Origin: Clostridium sp.
GTDB taxonomy: Bacteria; Bacillota; Clostridia; Clostridiales; Clostridiaceae
Direction: 5' to 3'
Assembly: GCF_022482905.1 (NCBI RefSeq)
Contig: NZ_JAKVOI010000001.1
Span: 1,861,958-1,925,957, forward strand
DNA length: 64,000 nt
In this document: positions 1 to 8,766 of the stretch, piece after piece
How positions within the stretch are numbered: position 1 is the first letter of the stretch
Layout of the letters: every line of letters begins with the position of its first letter
Notes under the pieces: generated by a model
Told to the model about the DNA's origin: nothing
The model's database searches: none
Seen by the model: the letters and a program-made list of their open reading frames with translations, nothing else
Made by a program: the position numbers and the translations under genes

Positions 1-620
1 GTACATCCGATTATTATCATAGATAATGGCACTATCATTCCACCAACTGCAGACATTGATTCACTTATAAATTTGGGGAATCTATACGGAGATAAATATA
101 TTGCAATAGTTACAAAAGATGCTAAGGAAATCGGGCTTTTAAATATTGAAATTAAGTTAGTTTTCTTATCATCACTTAATAAATTGATGCCGTAAGTAAA
201 AAGAAATATTTGATAAAACATATTGTAAACTACAGTATACAGCAATCCGTTATTTCCATATAATTGCTCCGCCAGAGGAAATCCTATAAAACCTACATTG
301 GCAAATACGGACATTGTAATGAATATTTTATTATGTGAATTATTTATCCTGAATAATTTTGTAATAACATGAGCCAGTATTAATGTAAGAATATAGTATA
401 TCAAACACACCACTGCAGTAGTTGCAAGACCTTTTGACAACTGTGGTGAAAATAGATTAGAAGATGATGACAAGATGCTTACTGGCAGTACTGCTTTTAA
501 TAAAAAATTAGATAGTTCCTTCTGAAATTCATTGTTTATTATATTAGTCTTTTTCAAAATGAATCCGAACAAAACTATCAAGACTACCTTGGCAAAGATT
601 ACAATCAATGAATTTTGCAT
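1..620 (-). CDS. AEC family (auxin efflux carrier-like) transporter, partial
   Basis: I translated this from the minus strand. It starts at ATG 620-618 and stays open to the window edge, giving about 206 residues of the N-terminal part. The protein is very hydrophobic, opens with MQNSLIVIFAKVVLIV, and carries the AEC-type stretch FANVGFIGFPLAEQLYG. AEC proteins are membrane carriers for organic or amino-acid-like anions. It begins 2 nt after the stop of the racemase-family gene, so it is almost certainly the last visible gene of the same operon and may export an organic-acid product or import a substrate. The C-terminal half lies outside the window. The family is fairly sure; the substrate is unknown. 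Confidence 0.8.
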   Translation of the reverse strand, partial: MQNSLIVIFAKVVLIVLFGFILKKTNIINNEFQKELSNFLLKAVLPVSILSSSSNLFSPQLSKGLATTAVVCLIYYILTLILAHVITKLFRINNSHNKIFITMSVFANVGFIGFPLAEQLYGNNGLLYTVVYNMFYQIFLFTYGINLLSDDKKTNLISIFKSPISLASFVTIAIYLSPYRFPKFISESMSAVGGMIVPLSMIIIGC

Positions 621-622
621 AA

Positions 623-1402
623 TTATATAAAACCATCATAAGGTTTTTGAGTAACACTATTATGCAGCCATTTTATCAATGTAGTAAAATCAAACACCGG
701 CAATTTTACTTCTCTCTGAATTGCTGCGGCGTAAGGCGGCATGTCACTGCATTCCAGCAAAACAGCTCCAATATCTGAATCTTCTTCTACCATCTCTAAT
801 GCTCTTGAAATTATCTCCTGTTTTACGATTCTATTGTCAAATTCTCCTCTTCCCTCTAAAATACACGAAAACTCAGGTTCATTTCTCATATCTTTGACAA
901 CCAATTGTCCTTTATTCGTAACCCCACAATTTTCAAGAAGTTTATCTGTCAATGATGATTTATCAGCAGTTAAAATTCCTATTTTCTGGCTTGGCTTTAT
1001 AATAGTAGAAATCCAGGGTATCTGTATCAAACTTGAAAGACCTACAGGTACATCAAGGGACTCCACCAGATCCCTTTGAAAATTCCCAAAAAATCCACAA
1101 GCTGCAGTAATAGCTCTTACCCCTTCTTTTTCCAACTCCCTTCCCGCCTTTATAAGATCTTCCAGAACATCTTTTTCCGCCCTGAAAAGTTTGGGAACAT
1201 TCAAACCTTTTACAGCCTTCAATCTAACAGGGAAATCAAAGGTGTAGCCATTTACGATATTTCCAGGTATCATAGGATACCATACATCTTCAATATACAA
1301 TATTCCAATAGGATAGCCCGATATATTCTGTCCTTTTAACATTTTAACCTTGTGGCACGGATTTGATGGAGATAAATATCCATATACTCTTCCTTTATTC
1401 AC
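623..1402 (-). CDS. Aspartate/glutamate racemase-family protein
   Basis: A 259-residue protein of the Asp/Glu/hydantoin racemase superfamily, which uses two cysteines as acid/base pair to move a proton at an amino-acid alpha carbon. Both are visible: Cys102 in TAACGFF and Cys218 in LLECSDMPPYA. Length is normal for the family and there is no signal peptide, so it is cytosolic. It sits at the distal end of the amine-dehydrogenase operon, between the DAO-type flavoprotein and the AEC carrier. A role in interconverting L and D forms of the substrate is plausible but inferred. Some family members are decarboxylases or isomerases instead, so the reaction is open. Confidence 0.75.
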   Translation of the reverse strand: MNKGRVYGYLSPSNPCHKVKMLKGQNISGYPIGILYIEDVWYPMIPGNIVNGYTFDFPVRLKAVKGLNVPKLFRAEKDVLEDLIKAGRELEKEGVRAITAACGFFGNFQRDLVESLDVPVGLSSLIQIPWISTIIKPSQKIGILTADKSSLTDKLLENCGVTNKGQLVVKDMRNEPEFSCILEGRGEFDNRIVKQEIISRALEMVEEDSDIGAVLLECSDMPPYAAAIQREVKLPVFDFTTLIKWLHNSVTQKPYDGFI

Positions 1403-1435
1403 TAATATCCCTCCATTCTAAAGTATTTATATGAA

Positions 1436-2626
1436 CTATTTGGACACCATCTCACTTTTGAACCTCTTAAAATTCAATTGACCTATATCGAAGTCTGTAT
1501 CCTCACCAGCTACCACCTGAGCCATCAATTTTCCTGTAATAGGTGATAGACAAATCCCGTCTCCTTCATGGCCTGCGGCTATATAGAAACCGGGGACCTC
1601 ATCTACAGCTGATACTATAGGCAGATGGTCCTCTACAAAAGGTCTTACACCAGCATAACTTCTTATACAATTTACCTCCTCCATGCATGGGAAAAATCTC
1701 AGTCCCCTTTCAGCTATAGCTTTCATTGCCTCTATTTCAGAACGATTATCAAATCCCCTGAATCCTCTGTACCCTCCAAGCAATATGTTATCAGCATGTG
1801 TATACTCAATATTGAATGCAACATTATATTCTTCAACAATAGGGCTCACATTTCTCTTAAAATTTATATCCTCAAATTTGCTCATCATGTAACCGAACTC
1901 CAATATTTTATGATAAACAATCTTCTTGGTCTGCTCTGATACCAAATTCATACCCTTCCTTGGCTGTATTGGAATATCAATTCCTACCATGCTTCCGATT
2001 ACAGGCGCCCAAACTCCTGCACAATTTATTATTATTTTAGTCTTTATATTACCTTGATCAGTAATAATTTTTTCAACTTGATTATTGCTTCCAAGCTTTA
2101 TCTCCTTTATATTACAGTATGTAAATACCTTCAATCCAAATTTTCTGCCTTCTTCAACAAATGCAAAGCACACTTTATAAGGGCTCATTGCAGCATCTCC
2201 CGGAGTCCAGATTCCACCTATGAGATCCTTTGCCATATATGGTTCCATTTCCTGAAGAGTTTTGGAATCAATCATTGACATTTCATAACCATCCTGCTGT
2301 TGTTTTTTTACATAACTGGATGCAGCCTCATATTCTGATTCAGTTTCACAAACATAAAGACAACCCTTTTGATCGAATTCAAAATCATAGCTGAATTTTT
2401 CTGACAGTTCTTTATAGTGAGCAATGCTCGCTGCTCCCATTTTTGTATCAATACCAGGTTTTTTATCACAAATCAATGCGACTGCATCGCAATGGCTTGA
2501 TGAGCCATGTGCTATATCCCCCTTGTCAATTATAGCTACACTAAACCCTTTTTCAGCTAAATGATATGCAACACTTGTACCTATTGCACCAGCTCCAATT
2601 ACAGTTACATCAAATATACTGTTCAT
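1436..2626 (-). CDS. FAD-dependent oxidoreductase, DAO family (opine/proline dehydrogenase beta-like subunit)
   Basis: A 396-residue flavoprotein with the N-terminal dinucleotide-binding motif GAGAIG at residues 11-16 and a C-terminal AAGHEGDGICLSPITG segment typical of glycine/D-amino-acid-oxidase (DAO) enzymes. In OoxB, HcnC and the dye-linked proline dehydrogenase beta subunit this fold oxidises a C-N bond to an imine and passes electrons to partner Fe-S and flavin subunits. All the partners are present just upstream: a BFD-type protein (overlap 4 nt), a ferredoxin, a NAD(P)/FAD flavoprotein and a 2Fe-2S protein. It is probably the substrate-oxidising subunit of a cytosolic complex. Its true substrate (D-amino acid, N-alkyl amino acid or opine) cannot be read from sequence. 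Confidence 0.85.
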   Translation of the reverse strand: MNSIFDVTVIGAGAIGTSVAYHLAEKGFSVAIIDKGDIAHGSSSHCDAVALICDKKPGIDTKMGAASIAHYKELSEKFSYDFEFDQKGCLYVCETESEYEAASSYVKKQQQDGYEMSMIDSKTLQEMEPYMAKDLIGGIWTPGDAAMSPYKVCFAFVEEGRKFGLKVFTYCNIKEIKLGSNNQVEKIITDQGNIKTKIIINCAGVWAPVIGSMVGIDIPIQPRKGMNLVSEQTKKIVYHKILEFGYMMSKFEDINFKRNVSPIVEEYNVAFNIEYTHADNILLGGYRGFRGFDNRSEIEAMKAIAERGLRFFPCMEEVNCIRSYAGVRPFVEDHLPIVSAVDEVPGFYIAAGHEGDGICLSPITGKLMAQVVAGEDTDFDIGQLNFKRFKSEMVSK

Positions 2627-2910
2627 TCTACATCCCCCTTTGCAAGCTCTCCAAAAGATACCGGTCTTATAGGCGGTCTTGCGGTGGAACTGCCTGCTTC
2701 TTTGACTGTAATCCCAAGTTCACTGCACAAAATCTGCTGAACCAGTTTTTCGCAAGTCCTTCCCTGGCATAGTCCCATGCCTGCACGTACACGCCTCTTT
2801 ACACCAGTTACGTCCCTTGCCCCCTGCCTTATCGCCATTTTGATTTCTCCCAAAGTAACTTCTTCACAGCGGCAAACAAGCATGTCATCATCACTAAAAC
2901 TCCTATTCAT
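2623..2910 (-). CDS. BFD-like [2Fe-2S]-binding subunit
   Basis: A 95-residue protein with the bacterioferritin-associated-ferredoxin (BFD) cysteine pattern: Cys13 and Cys15 (CRCE), then Cys48 and Cys53 (GLCQGRTC). In opine/HCN/sarcosine oxidase systems this domain is fused to or accompanies the alpha flavoprotein and relays electrons. I chose ATG 2910 because AAGGGGTG lies 6 nt upstream; a GTG three codons earlier falls inside that ribosome-binding site. The gene overlaps the ferredoxin stop by 8 nt and the DAO flavoprotein start by 4 nt, which suggests translational coupling and fixed stoichiometry. Confidence 0.8.
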   Translation of the reverse strand: MNRSFSDDDMLVCRCEEVTLGEIKMAIRQGARDVTGVKRRVRAGMGLCQGRTCEKLVQQILCSELGITVKEAGSSTARPPIRPVSFGELAKGDVE

Positions 2911-3406
2911 AAAAATCACCCCTTTTTATGCTCCTAACTTTATCGGAAAACTGCTTTGGTATTTCTATAGTAACAACACAAGTATGATCAAAGGATTTGG
3001 GGCTTAGCACTTTAACTGTTTTTCCCTCACAAACAACATCGCCTTTTCTATCTACAGCTTTTACTCGACTATTTATTTCAGGCAATGGATAGTATTCATA
3101 TGGAAACGAAACTTTTGCATTAACATCTGAATATGATTTATCAATTACAAATATAGCCATTCCAGGACATCTGGCAATGCACTGCCCGCATCCAACGCAT
3201 TTTTCAAAATTTACATTTGGCAAATTTATTATAGGCTTCCCTATTTGTATGGCACCTTTCGGACATGATGATTCACAAGGATTGCACGGTATCTCCTGTA
3301 CACATTCTACAACAGCTACAGGTCCCTTACTGTATTGTTCCTCATCAGGCAATTTTTGAATGGACTTTAATTCTTCATATTCTAGATAGCCTGTATTAAT
3401 CAACAT
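2903..3406 (-). CDS. Ferredoxin-type protein with two [4Fe-4S] cluster motifs
   Basis: I place the start at ATG 3406, preceded by GAGGAGG at 7 nt. A longer reading from 3514 would overlap the upstream flavoprotein by 89 nt. The 167-residue protein has one cluster motif at Cys35, 41, 44 and 48 (the last three in CNPCESSCP) and a second at Cys70, 73, 76 and 80 (CVGCGQCIARCP). The C-terminal 80 residues lack further cysteines and resemble a docking domain. It should carry electrons between the flavoprotein subunits and the cell's ferredoxin or NAD pool. Its presence distinguishes this anaerobe version from the aerobic Oox/Hcn complexes, which lack a separate dicluster ferredoxin. Confidence 0.8.
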   Translation of the reverse strand: MLINTGYLEYEELKSIQKLPDEEQYSKGPVAVVECVQEIPCNPCESSCPKGAIQIGKPIINLPNVNFEKCVGCGQCIARCPGMAIFVIDKSYSDVNAKVSFPYEYYPLPEINSRVKAVDRKGDVVCEGKTVKVLSPKSFDHTCVVTIEIPKQFSDKVRSIKRGDFYE

Positions 3407-3425
3407 ATTTTTTACCTCCTCAAAT

Positions 3426-4553
3426 TTATTTGCAAATGGTCTTTTCCATTCTTGTCTCATATTCTTCCAAAATCTTTTTCTTTGCAGCAAGTCGTTTTTC
3501 TCCAAAGGGTCCAAGTCTCAGGCTCTTCAATCTTTTCCAAATTTCTGCCTTGTTGGTTTCTGCAGTGTCAGTGTCGATATAACCTAATTTCTGAGCTGCT
3601 GAAATGCCTGCAATACGCCCTTCCTCAAGGGCAGTGTTTGCTTCTTCAACCCCGGTTGCATCACCTGCTATATATATTCCCTCATTTGATGTCTCCATAT
3701 CTGTATTGTGTATAGGTACATTACCTCCAAATACAGGATTAAATGTAAGTTCACAATTCAATAACCGTGCAAGTTCAATAGACGGCTTTAATCCTGCCCC
3801 AATTGCAACTACATCAGCTTTAATGGATTTTTCAGTTCCGAAAATAGGTTCAAACTTTTCATTTACCTCCGAAATTATTACTTCTTCAACTCTGTCTTTT
3901 CCTCTAACTTCAGTTATAGTATGTTTAACATATATTGGAACACCAGCTCTTCTTATTTTTGCTGCATGTACAGCATATCCACCTATTTTAGGTGCTGCCT
4001 CAACAAGTGCTGCAACCTCGCAGCCTGCCTGCATAAGCTGATATGATACAATCAATCCAACATTTCCGCTTCCAATCATCACTACCTTGTTTCCTGGTCT
4101 TACATGATTTACATTTACCATGGTTTGTGCTGCTCCTGCACCCATAACTCCTGGTTTCGTCCATCCTTTGAACCTGACTGCATTTTCAGAAGCACCAGTT
4201 GCAATTATTATCTTTTTGGCTCTAATAGTAACCAATTCCTTTTTTTCATCATCACCGCCTTTCTCTATTCCCACTTTATTTCCCGGGAAAAGCCCTATAA
4301 CCGTACTTCTAAGCCAAATTTCCACTCCATTTGCCCTTGCTTGTCCAACAAGATCTTTTCCAATATTTATACCTCTTGTACCTGATTTATGTGCAGAGGA
4401 TCCAAAGAACTTGTGTATCTGTTTAAAGAGCTGTCCTCCAGGCTTTATATTTGAATCTACAACCAGAACCTGTGCTCCTGCTTTGGATGCCTCAATACTT
4501 GCAGATAATCCGGCTGGTCCTGCTCCTATTACTACAATTTCTTTCTCCAACAT
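3426..4553 (-). CDS. NAD(P)/FAD-dependent oxidoreductase (OoxA/HcnB-like subunit)
   Basis: A 375-residue pyridine-nucleotide-disulfide-type flavoprotein. The FAD site is GAGPAG at residues 10-15; a second Rossmann motif IGSGNVGL lies near the middle; GIYIAGDATGVEEANTA near the C-terminus is the FAD-closing motif. I chose ATG 4553, one base after the TGA of the 2Fe-2S gene, with AAAGGGG upstream; the start at 4580 has no clear ribosome-binding site. In OoxA/HcnB/SoxA proteins the 2Fe-2S domain, this domain and the BFD domain are often one chain. Here they are split into separate genes. The NAD-type second nucleotide site suggests it links the oxidation to NAD(P). Confidence 0.82.
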   Translation of the reverse strand: MLEKEIVVIGAGPAGLSASIEASKAGAQVLVVDSNIKPGGQLFKQIHKFFGSSAHKSGTRGINIGKDLVGQARANGVEIWLRSTVIGLFPGNKVGIEKGGDDEKKELVTIRAKKIIIATGASENAVRFKGWTKPGVMGAGAAQTMVNVNHVRPGNKVVMIGSGNVGLIVSYQLMQAGCEVAALVEAAPKIGGYAVHAAKIRRAGVPIYVKHTITEVRGKDRVEEVIISEVNEKFEPIFGTEKSIKADVVAIGAGLKPSIELARLLNCELTFNPVFGGNVPIHNTDMETSNEGIYIAGDATGVEEANTALEEGRIAGISAAQKLGYIDTDTAETNKAEIWKRLKSLRLGPFGEKRLAAKKKILEEYETRMEKTICK

Positions 4554-4554
4554 A

Positions 4555-4872
4555 TCACATTTTCCCCTTTCCCAATCCATATTGAGTTTCTATTACCATA
4601 CCTGCTTTTACTGGAGTTATGCAGGTTCTCACGTTAGGTACTCCATCCACGATCATCGCACAATCTGTACACTGTCCAATTCCACAAAATAGTCCCCTTG
4701 GTTCCTTGCGTTTTAATGTATACCTATTTATGATAATATTATTTGCAAGCAGTGCTGCAAGTATAGGTTCGCCCTCCCTGGCCTGTACTGTTCTACCATC
4801 CACAAAGATTTCAACCATTTTAAAATCTTTATCAATGTCCAATATAACATGATTATCTACCCTCAAACACAT
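4555..4872 (-). CDS. [2Fe-2S]-binding subunit (HcnA / sarcosine-oxidase alpha N-domain-like)
   Basis: A 105-residue plant-type ferredoxin domain with cysteines at 63, 68, 71 and 84 (GLFCGIGQCTDCAM then RTCITPV). This is the pattern of HcnA and of the N-terminal domain of sarcosine oxidase alpha. It lies directly upstream of the NAD(P)/FAD subunit, whose start begins one base after its stop, as expected for two parts of a complex that are fused in other bacteria. Function: electron relay within the cytosolic amine-dehydrogenase complex. Confidence 0.82.
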   Translation of the reverse strand: MCLRVDNHVILDIDKDFKMVEIFVDGRTVQAREGEPILAALLANNIIINRYTLKRKEPRGLFCGIGQCTDCAMIVDGVPNVRTCITPVKAGMVIETQYGLGKGKM

Positions 4873-4900
4873 ATTAAAAACCTGCCCTTTCTAATAAATT

Positions 4901-5272
4901 TTACAATGCTGCAACCAATGACATTTCAACCAAAGCTCCATCTGACATGCCTGCTACCTGCACACAACAGCGTGATGGGTAAGGCTTTGTAAAATATTCA
5001 CTGTATATCCTGTTCATAAGCTGTACATCCTCCATGTTTACAATATAAATAGTACACTGGATTACCTTATCCATGCCTGAACCCTGTGACTCCAAGATCA
5101 ATTTGAAATTCTCCATGATTTGTCTTGTCTGCTGCTGAATACCGCCTTTTGCCAAATTCCCATATTTGTCTATCCCTATTTGTGAAGCATAAATCATATT
5201 GTTATATACAAGTCCCTGTACATAAGGTCCCTGTGCCAGTGCACAGCTTTCAATGCTTATTTCTTTTTTCAT
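4901..5272 (-). CDS. RidA/YER057c/UK114 family enamine/imine deaminase
   Basis: A 123-residue RidA-family protein, starting at ATG 5272 with AAGGGGTG upstream. The conserved arginine that binds the substrate carboxylate is in YPSRCCVQVAGM and the late acidic residue is in LVEMSLVAAL. RidA proteins hydrolyse reactive 2-imino acids to 2-oxo acids plus ammonia. That is the step expected after a DAO-type flavoprotein, so its place in this operon fits the oxidation pathway and also protects PLP enzymes such as the aminotransferase two genes upstream. Confidence 0.88.
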   Translation of the reverse strand: MKKEISIESCALAQGPYVQGLVYNNMIYASQIGIDKYGNLAKGGIQQQTRQIMENFKLILESQGSGMDKVIQCTIYIVNMEDVQLMNRIYSEYFTKPYPSRCCVQVAGMSDGALVEMSLVAAL

Positions 5273-5284
5273 ATAAAACACCCC

Positions 5285-6277
5285 TTACAGCGTAATTTTC
5301 AAATTATTATTTACCAAATATTCTGGACTTTTATTTTTGGATAATCTCAGTACAAGCTGTTTCAATGATCTTTTTCTTCCTTCATAAAATGAATCTTCTG
5401 ATACAAATGCAGCATGAGGAGTAATAATTGTATTCTCAAGTTTGAACAATTCACTTTGTTCCGCCTCTTCATCTTCGATTACATCTACTGCAGCTCCTTT
5501 TATTTTACCGGACTCCAGAGCTTTTACCAAAGCCTTTTCATCTACCACCTTGCCTCTGGCAGTATTTATAAGATAGGCCGTATCTTTCATAAGTTCAAGC
5601 TCTCTTTCTGAAATCAGATGAGTTGTTGATTCCATAAGAGGACAGTGAAGCGATACAAAATCCGATCTTGTAAGCAATTCTTCAAAAGTGTCAACTTTTT
5701 CCACTCCATATTCCATCAAATATTCTTTTGTCTTTGTAGGAGCGTATACTAATATGTTCAGTCCCAGTGCTTTAAGCACAGGTGTCATGGCTTTGGGAAT
5801 ACTGCCAAAGAAATACAAACCTGCTATTTTCCCTGTCAGTCTATAAGTCTTATATCCATAAAGCGGGTTCCATTTTCCCTTTCTCACCGAACGATCTAAA
5901 AATGTTATTTTTCTTACCAGATCAATAATCATTCCAACCGTATGCAATGCAACTTCTTCCGTACAAAATCCAGGAATATTGGTAACACACACACCTTTTC
6001 TAGTAGCCGCATCAATATCTACATTATTGTATCCAATACTCTGAAGTGTAACTATTTTCAAGTTTGGAAGACTATTTATAATATCTTCAGTAATTTGCTG
6101 GTATTCCACTACTACTCCATCAAAATCATAGGCATATTCTACAAAAGACTTTGATCCTTCCTTGTCTTTAACTTCCACAAGTTCCAAATTATCTATACTC
6201 CATTCTTTCAACAGCATATTTTCATAATCTAAATTATCATCGATATTATAATAAAGCACTCGTCTTTTATCCATCAT
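5285..6277 (-). CDS. D-2-hydroxyacid dehydrogenase family protein with degenerate nucleotide motif
   Basis: A 330-residue member of the D-isomer 2-hydroxyacid dehydrogenase family, which reduces 2-oxo acids to D-2-hydroxy acids. Catalytic Arg241 (NTARGK) and His288 (TPHAAF) are present, with acidic residues around 268-271. The Rossmann glycine motif, normally GxGxxG, reads FFGSIP at residues 156-161. The Asp that usually follows the second strand to hold NAD ribose is replaced (VYAPTK around 177-182). The protein may therefore prefer NADP(H), bind cofactor differently, or have lost activity. In context it could reduce the oxo acid released by the RidA and flavoprotein steps. Family assignment is firm. 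Confidence 0.8.
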   Translation of the reverse strand: MMDKRRVLYYNIDDNLDYENMLLKEWSIDNLELVEVKDKEGSKSFVEYAYDFDGVVVEYQQITEDIINSLPNLKIVTLQSIGYNNVDIDAATRKGVCVTNIPGFCTEEVALHTVGMIIDLVRKITFLDRSVRKGKWNPLYGYKTYRLTGKIAGLYFFGSIPKAMTPVLKALGLNILVYAPTKTKEYLMEYGVEKVDTFEELLTRSDFVSLHCPLMESTTHLISERELELMKDTAYLINTARGKVVDEKALVKALESGKIKGAAVDVIEDEEAEQSELFKLENTIITPHAAFVSEDSFYEGRKRSLKQLVLRLSKNKSPEYLVNNNLKITL

Positions 6278-6288
6278 TTATCCTCCTG

Positions 6289-7566
6289 TTATTTCCAAAC
6301 TTTATTCAATACTTTGTCTATAATTGCAATTCCCTCATCTATTTCCTTTTCAGTGACATTCAATGGTGTAGCAAATCTAAGTCCATTGCCATATACACCA
6401 CATGCCAGAGTCAATAGTTTATTTTTGAAACATTCATCTCTTACCTTTGAAAATACATCACCTGCCGGCGTTCCATCTTCATGAGAAAATTCTATGGCAA
6501 TCATTAATCCGATTCCTCTGATATCTGATATACAACTGTATTTTTCTTTAAGAATGTTCAATTTTTCTTTTAAATACCTTCCCATTTTCTGTACATTTTC
6601 AAGTATATTGGTTTCCTTATACTCGTCTAATACCGCAAGTGCAGCAGCCGCACATACTGGATTCCCGCCAAATGTGGTTCCATGCATTCCCGGATGCCAT
6701 TCTGACATTATTTCTCGAGTAGATATTACTGCGCTCATTGGAAGTCCTCCAGCTATTGCCTTGCCCACAGTCATAATATCCGGGACCACATCAAAGTTTT
6801 GTCCTGCAAACATTTTTCCGGTTCTCCCATATCCTGATTGTATTTCATCGAATATAAGCAAAATTCCATATTCAGTACATAATTTTCTAACTCCCTGTAC
6901 AAATTCCTTAGTTGGTACCACATATCCACCTTCTCCCTGTACCGGTTCCATTATAATTCCCGCAACCATTTCAGGATCCACAATGTATTTAAATAAACTC
7001 TCCAATTCATCCAGACAATATTCTGTTCTCTGTTTTTCATCAAAACCTTTAGGACACAAATCCTTTGAGGGATAAGTAGTAAAGTAAACTCCTCCCATCA
7101 TTGGTTCATAATATTTTCTATATTTTGAATTAGATGCAGTAACAGTGGTAGCACCTATAGTTCTTCCATGGAAAGATCCCTTAAAAGCTATTATTACCGG
7201 CCTTTTAGTATATACCTTGGCTAATTTTAATGCTCCATCAGTTGCCTCGGCACCTCCATTTGAAAAAAATACCGAATTTAAATTTCCCGGAGTAACCTCG
7301 GATAATCTTTTTGAAAGTTCCAATGTAGTTGGAAAATTAACCAAATTAAATGAAGCATTCATCAGCTTCTTTGTTTGCTCTATAACAGCTTCTACAACCC
7401 TAGGATGGCAATGTCCCAATGCGTTTACTGCAATACCCTGTACAAAGTCAAGATATCTGTCACCATTGATATCGGTCATATAGCATCCTTTGCCATTTTC
7501 CATTATCAAATCTGTAGCCTTTGCCAATGCCGGACTTAAATATTTTTTATAATTTTCAAATTTCAT
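6289..7566 (-). CDS. Class-III pyridoxal-phosphate aminotransferase (4-aminobutyrate/omega-amino acid type)
   Basis: A 425-residue fold-type I aminotransferase. Seen directly: FSNGGAEATDGALKLAK (PLP phosphate site), SFHGRT at 131-136, the PLP-pyridine Asp240 in IFDEIQSGYGRTG, and the Schiff-base Lys269 in TVGKAIAGG. The family transfers terminal or omega amino groups (GABA, beta-alanine, acetylornithine). It is followed by the D-2-hydroxyacid dehydrogenase and preceded by an iron alcohol dehydrogenase. An aminotransferase plus aldehyde reductase is a known way to turn an omega-amino acid into a hydroxy acid, so this pair may dispose of an amino-bearing part of the substrate. Exact substrate unknown. 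Confidence 0.85.
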   Translation of the reverse strand: MKFENYKKYLSPALAKATDLIMENGKGCYMTDINGDRYLDFVQGIAVNALGHCHPRVVEAVIEQTKKLMNASFNLVNFPTTLELSKRLSEVTPGNLNSVFFSNGGAEATDGALKLAKVYTKRPVIIAFKGSFHGRTIGATTVTASNSKYRKYYEPMMGGVYFTTYPSKDLCPKGFDEKQRTEYCLDELESLFKYIVDPEMVAGIIMEPVQGEGGYVVPTKEFVQGVRKLCTEYGILLIFDEIQSGYGRTGKMFAGQNFDVVPDIMTVGKAIAGGLPMSAVISTREIMSEWHPGMHGTTFGGNPVCAAAALAVLDEYKETNILENVQKMGRYLKEKLNILKEKYSCISDIRGIGLMIAIEFSHEDGTPAGDVFSKVRDECFKNKLLTLACGVYGNGLRFATPLNVTEKEIDEGIAIIDKVLNKVWK

Positions 7567-7596
7567 TTGCGATTCCTCCTAATATTTTGAATACTC

Positions 7597-8751
7597 TTAT
7601 ATTAATTCATCCAATATTTCATATATGTCCTTTTTCTCCAATTTAACCGGATTTAAAGACAACATTCTGTAGTCCATAGTTCCTTCTACTATTTTCGAAA
7701 ACATATCTTCTTCTACATTAACTTCTGAAAATTTACAAGGTATTTTTAAATCAAGACTCATCTCCTTTATTCTTGCTGCACACTTTAATGCTCCTTCTCT
7801 GTAAGTCAGTCCTTCAACTTTCTGACCCAGCAGTTCAGCTATTTTACTAAACTTTTTCAAGTCCCCAAACATGTTTTTTTTAATAACTGGCGGAAGCAGC
7901 ATGGAATTGGCTATACCATGTGGTACATGAGCCACACCGCCCATTGCCTGTGAAATTCCATGAACTGCTCCCAGCCCTGCATTCGCGAAAGCTACTGCAG
8001 CCAGTGTACTGGCTATTGCCATTTTACTTCTAGCTTCTATATCACAAGTAGTAAATGTTGCCGTATAAATATTTTCCCCTATAAGCTGGATTGCCTTTTC
8101 TGCATATGAATCACTTATTATCGATGCATTTTTAGAAACATAAGCTTCTATTGCATGAGTCAGTGCATCCATTCCCGTACTTGATGTTATCAGCTGAGGC
8201 ATGTCCAATTGAGTTGCAGGATCCAAAATCGCAAATTGAGGTATTAGACTGGGGTCAGTTACTGATAATTTTACATTATTTTCTTCATCTGATACTACAC
8301 TAGCTCCAGTTACTTCACTGCCACTTCCTGCTGTAGTTGGAACTGCAATTAAAGGCAGCGGCTTATTTTCTACTCTTCTATTGCCACCAAACAAATACTC
8401 TTTTATGGATCCCTCATTATTTTGGAGCATACACATTGCTTTACAGATATCAATTGTACTTCCGCCACCAACAGCCACTACTACATCACAGTTACTGTTT
8501 TTCAATTCCATGGATGCTTCATCTACTACTTGTATTGTAGGCTCGGGAATAATATCCGTGAATACAGTAACATCAAAATTTTTCTGTCTTAGATTGAATA
8601 CTATTTTTTCAAAATACTTTGTTTTACTAAAAGATTTACCTGCAACTACAAATACCTTTTTCAAGTCCAATTTATCCAGTAGTTTATGTATCTCCAGTGA
8701 TGAATTAACTCCAAAAATAATTTTTGTAGGAACATCAAACGAAAATTTCAT
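7597..8751 (-). CDS. Iron-containing alcohol dehydrogenase (group III)
   Basis: A 384-residue Fe-ADH. The NAD(P) motif GGGSTID is at 95-101, and the metal ligands Asp195, His199, His264 and His278 sit in GMDALTHAIEAY, AVHGISQAMGG and VPHGIANSM. Family members reduce aldehydes such as butyraldehyde, succinic semialdehyde or lactaldehyde. Lying between the ABC importer genes and the aminotransferase, it most likely reduces the semialdehyde made by that aminotransferase; this is inference from gene order. Length and motif spacing are normal for the family. Confidence 0.88.
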   Translation of the reverse strand: MKFSFDVPTKIIFGVNSSLEIHKLLDKLDLKKVFVVAGKSFSKTKYFEKIVFNLRQKNFDVTVFTDIIPEPTIQVVDEASMELKNSNCDVVVAVGGGSTIDICKAMCMLQNNEGSIKEYLFGGNRRVENKPLPLIAVPTTAGSGSEVTGASVVSDEENNVKLSVTDPSLIPQFAILDPATQLDMPQLITSSTGMDALTHAIEAYVSKNASIISDSYAEKAIQLIGENIYTATFTTCDIEARSKMAIASTLAAVAFANAGLGAVHGISQAMGGVAHVPHGIANSMLLPPVIKKNMFGDLKKFSKIAELLGQKVEGLTYREGALKCAARIKEMSLDLKIPCKFSEVNVEEDMFSKIVEGTMDYRMLSLNPVKLEKKDIYEILDELI

Positions 8752-8766
8752 TATCTATCACCTCAT

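Noticed and set aside
3407-3514. 36-codon N-terminal extension of the ferredoxin gene
   Set aside because: It would overlap the upstream flavoprotein by 89 nt, and the ATG at 3406 has an ideal GAGGAGG site.
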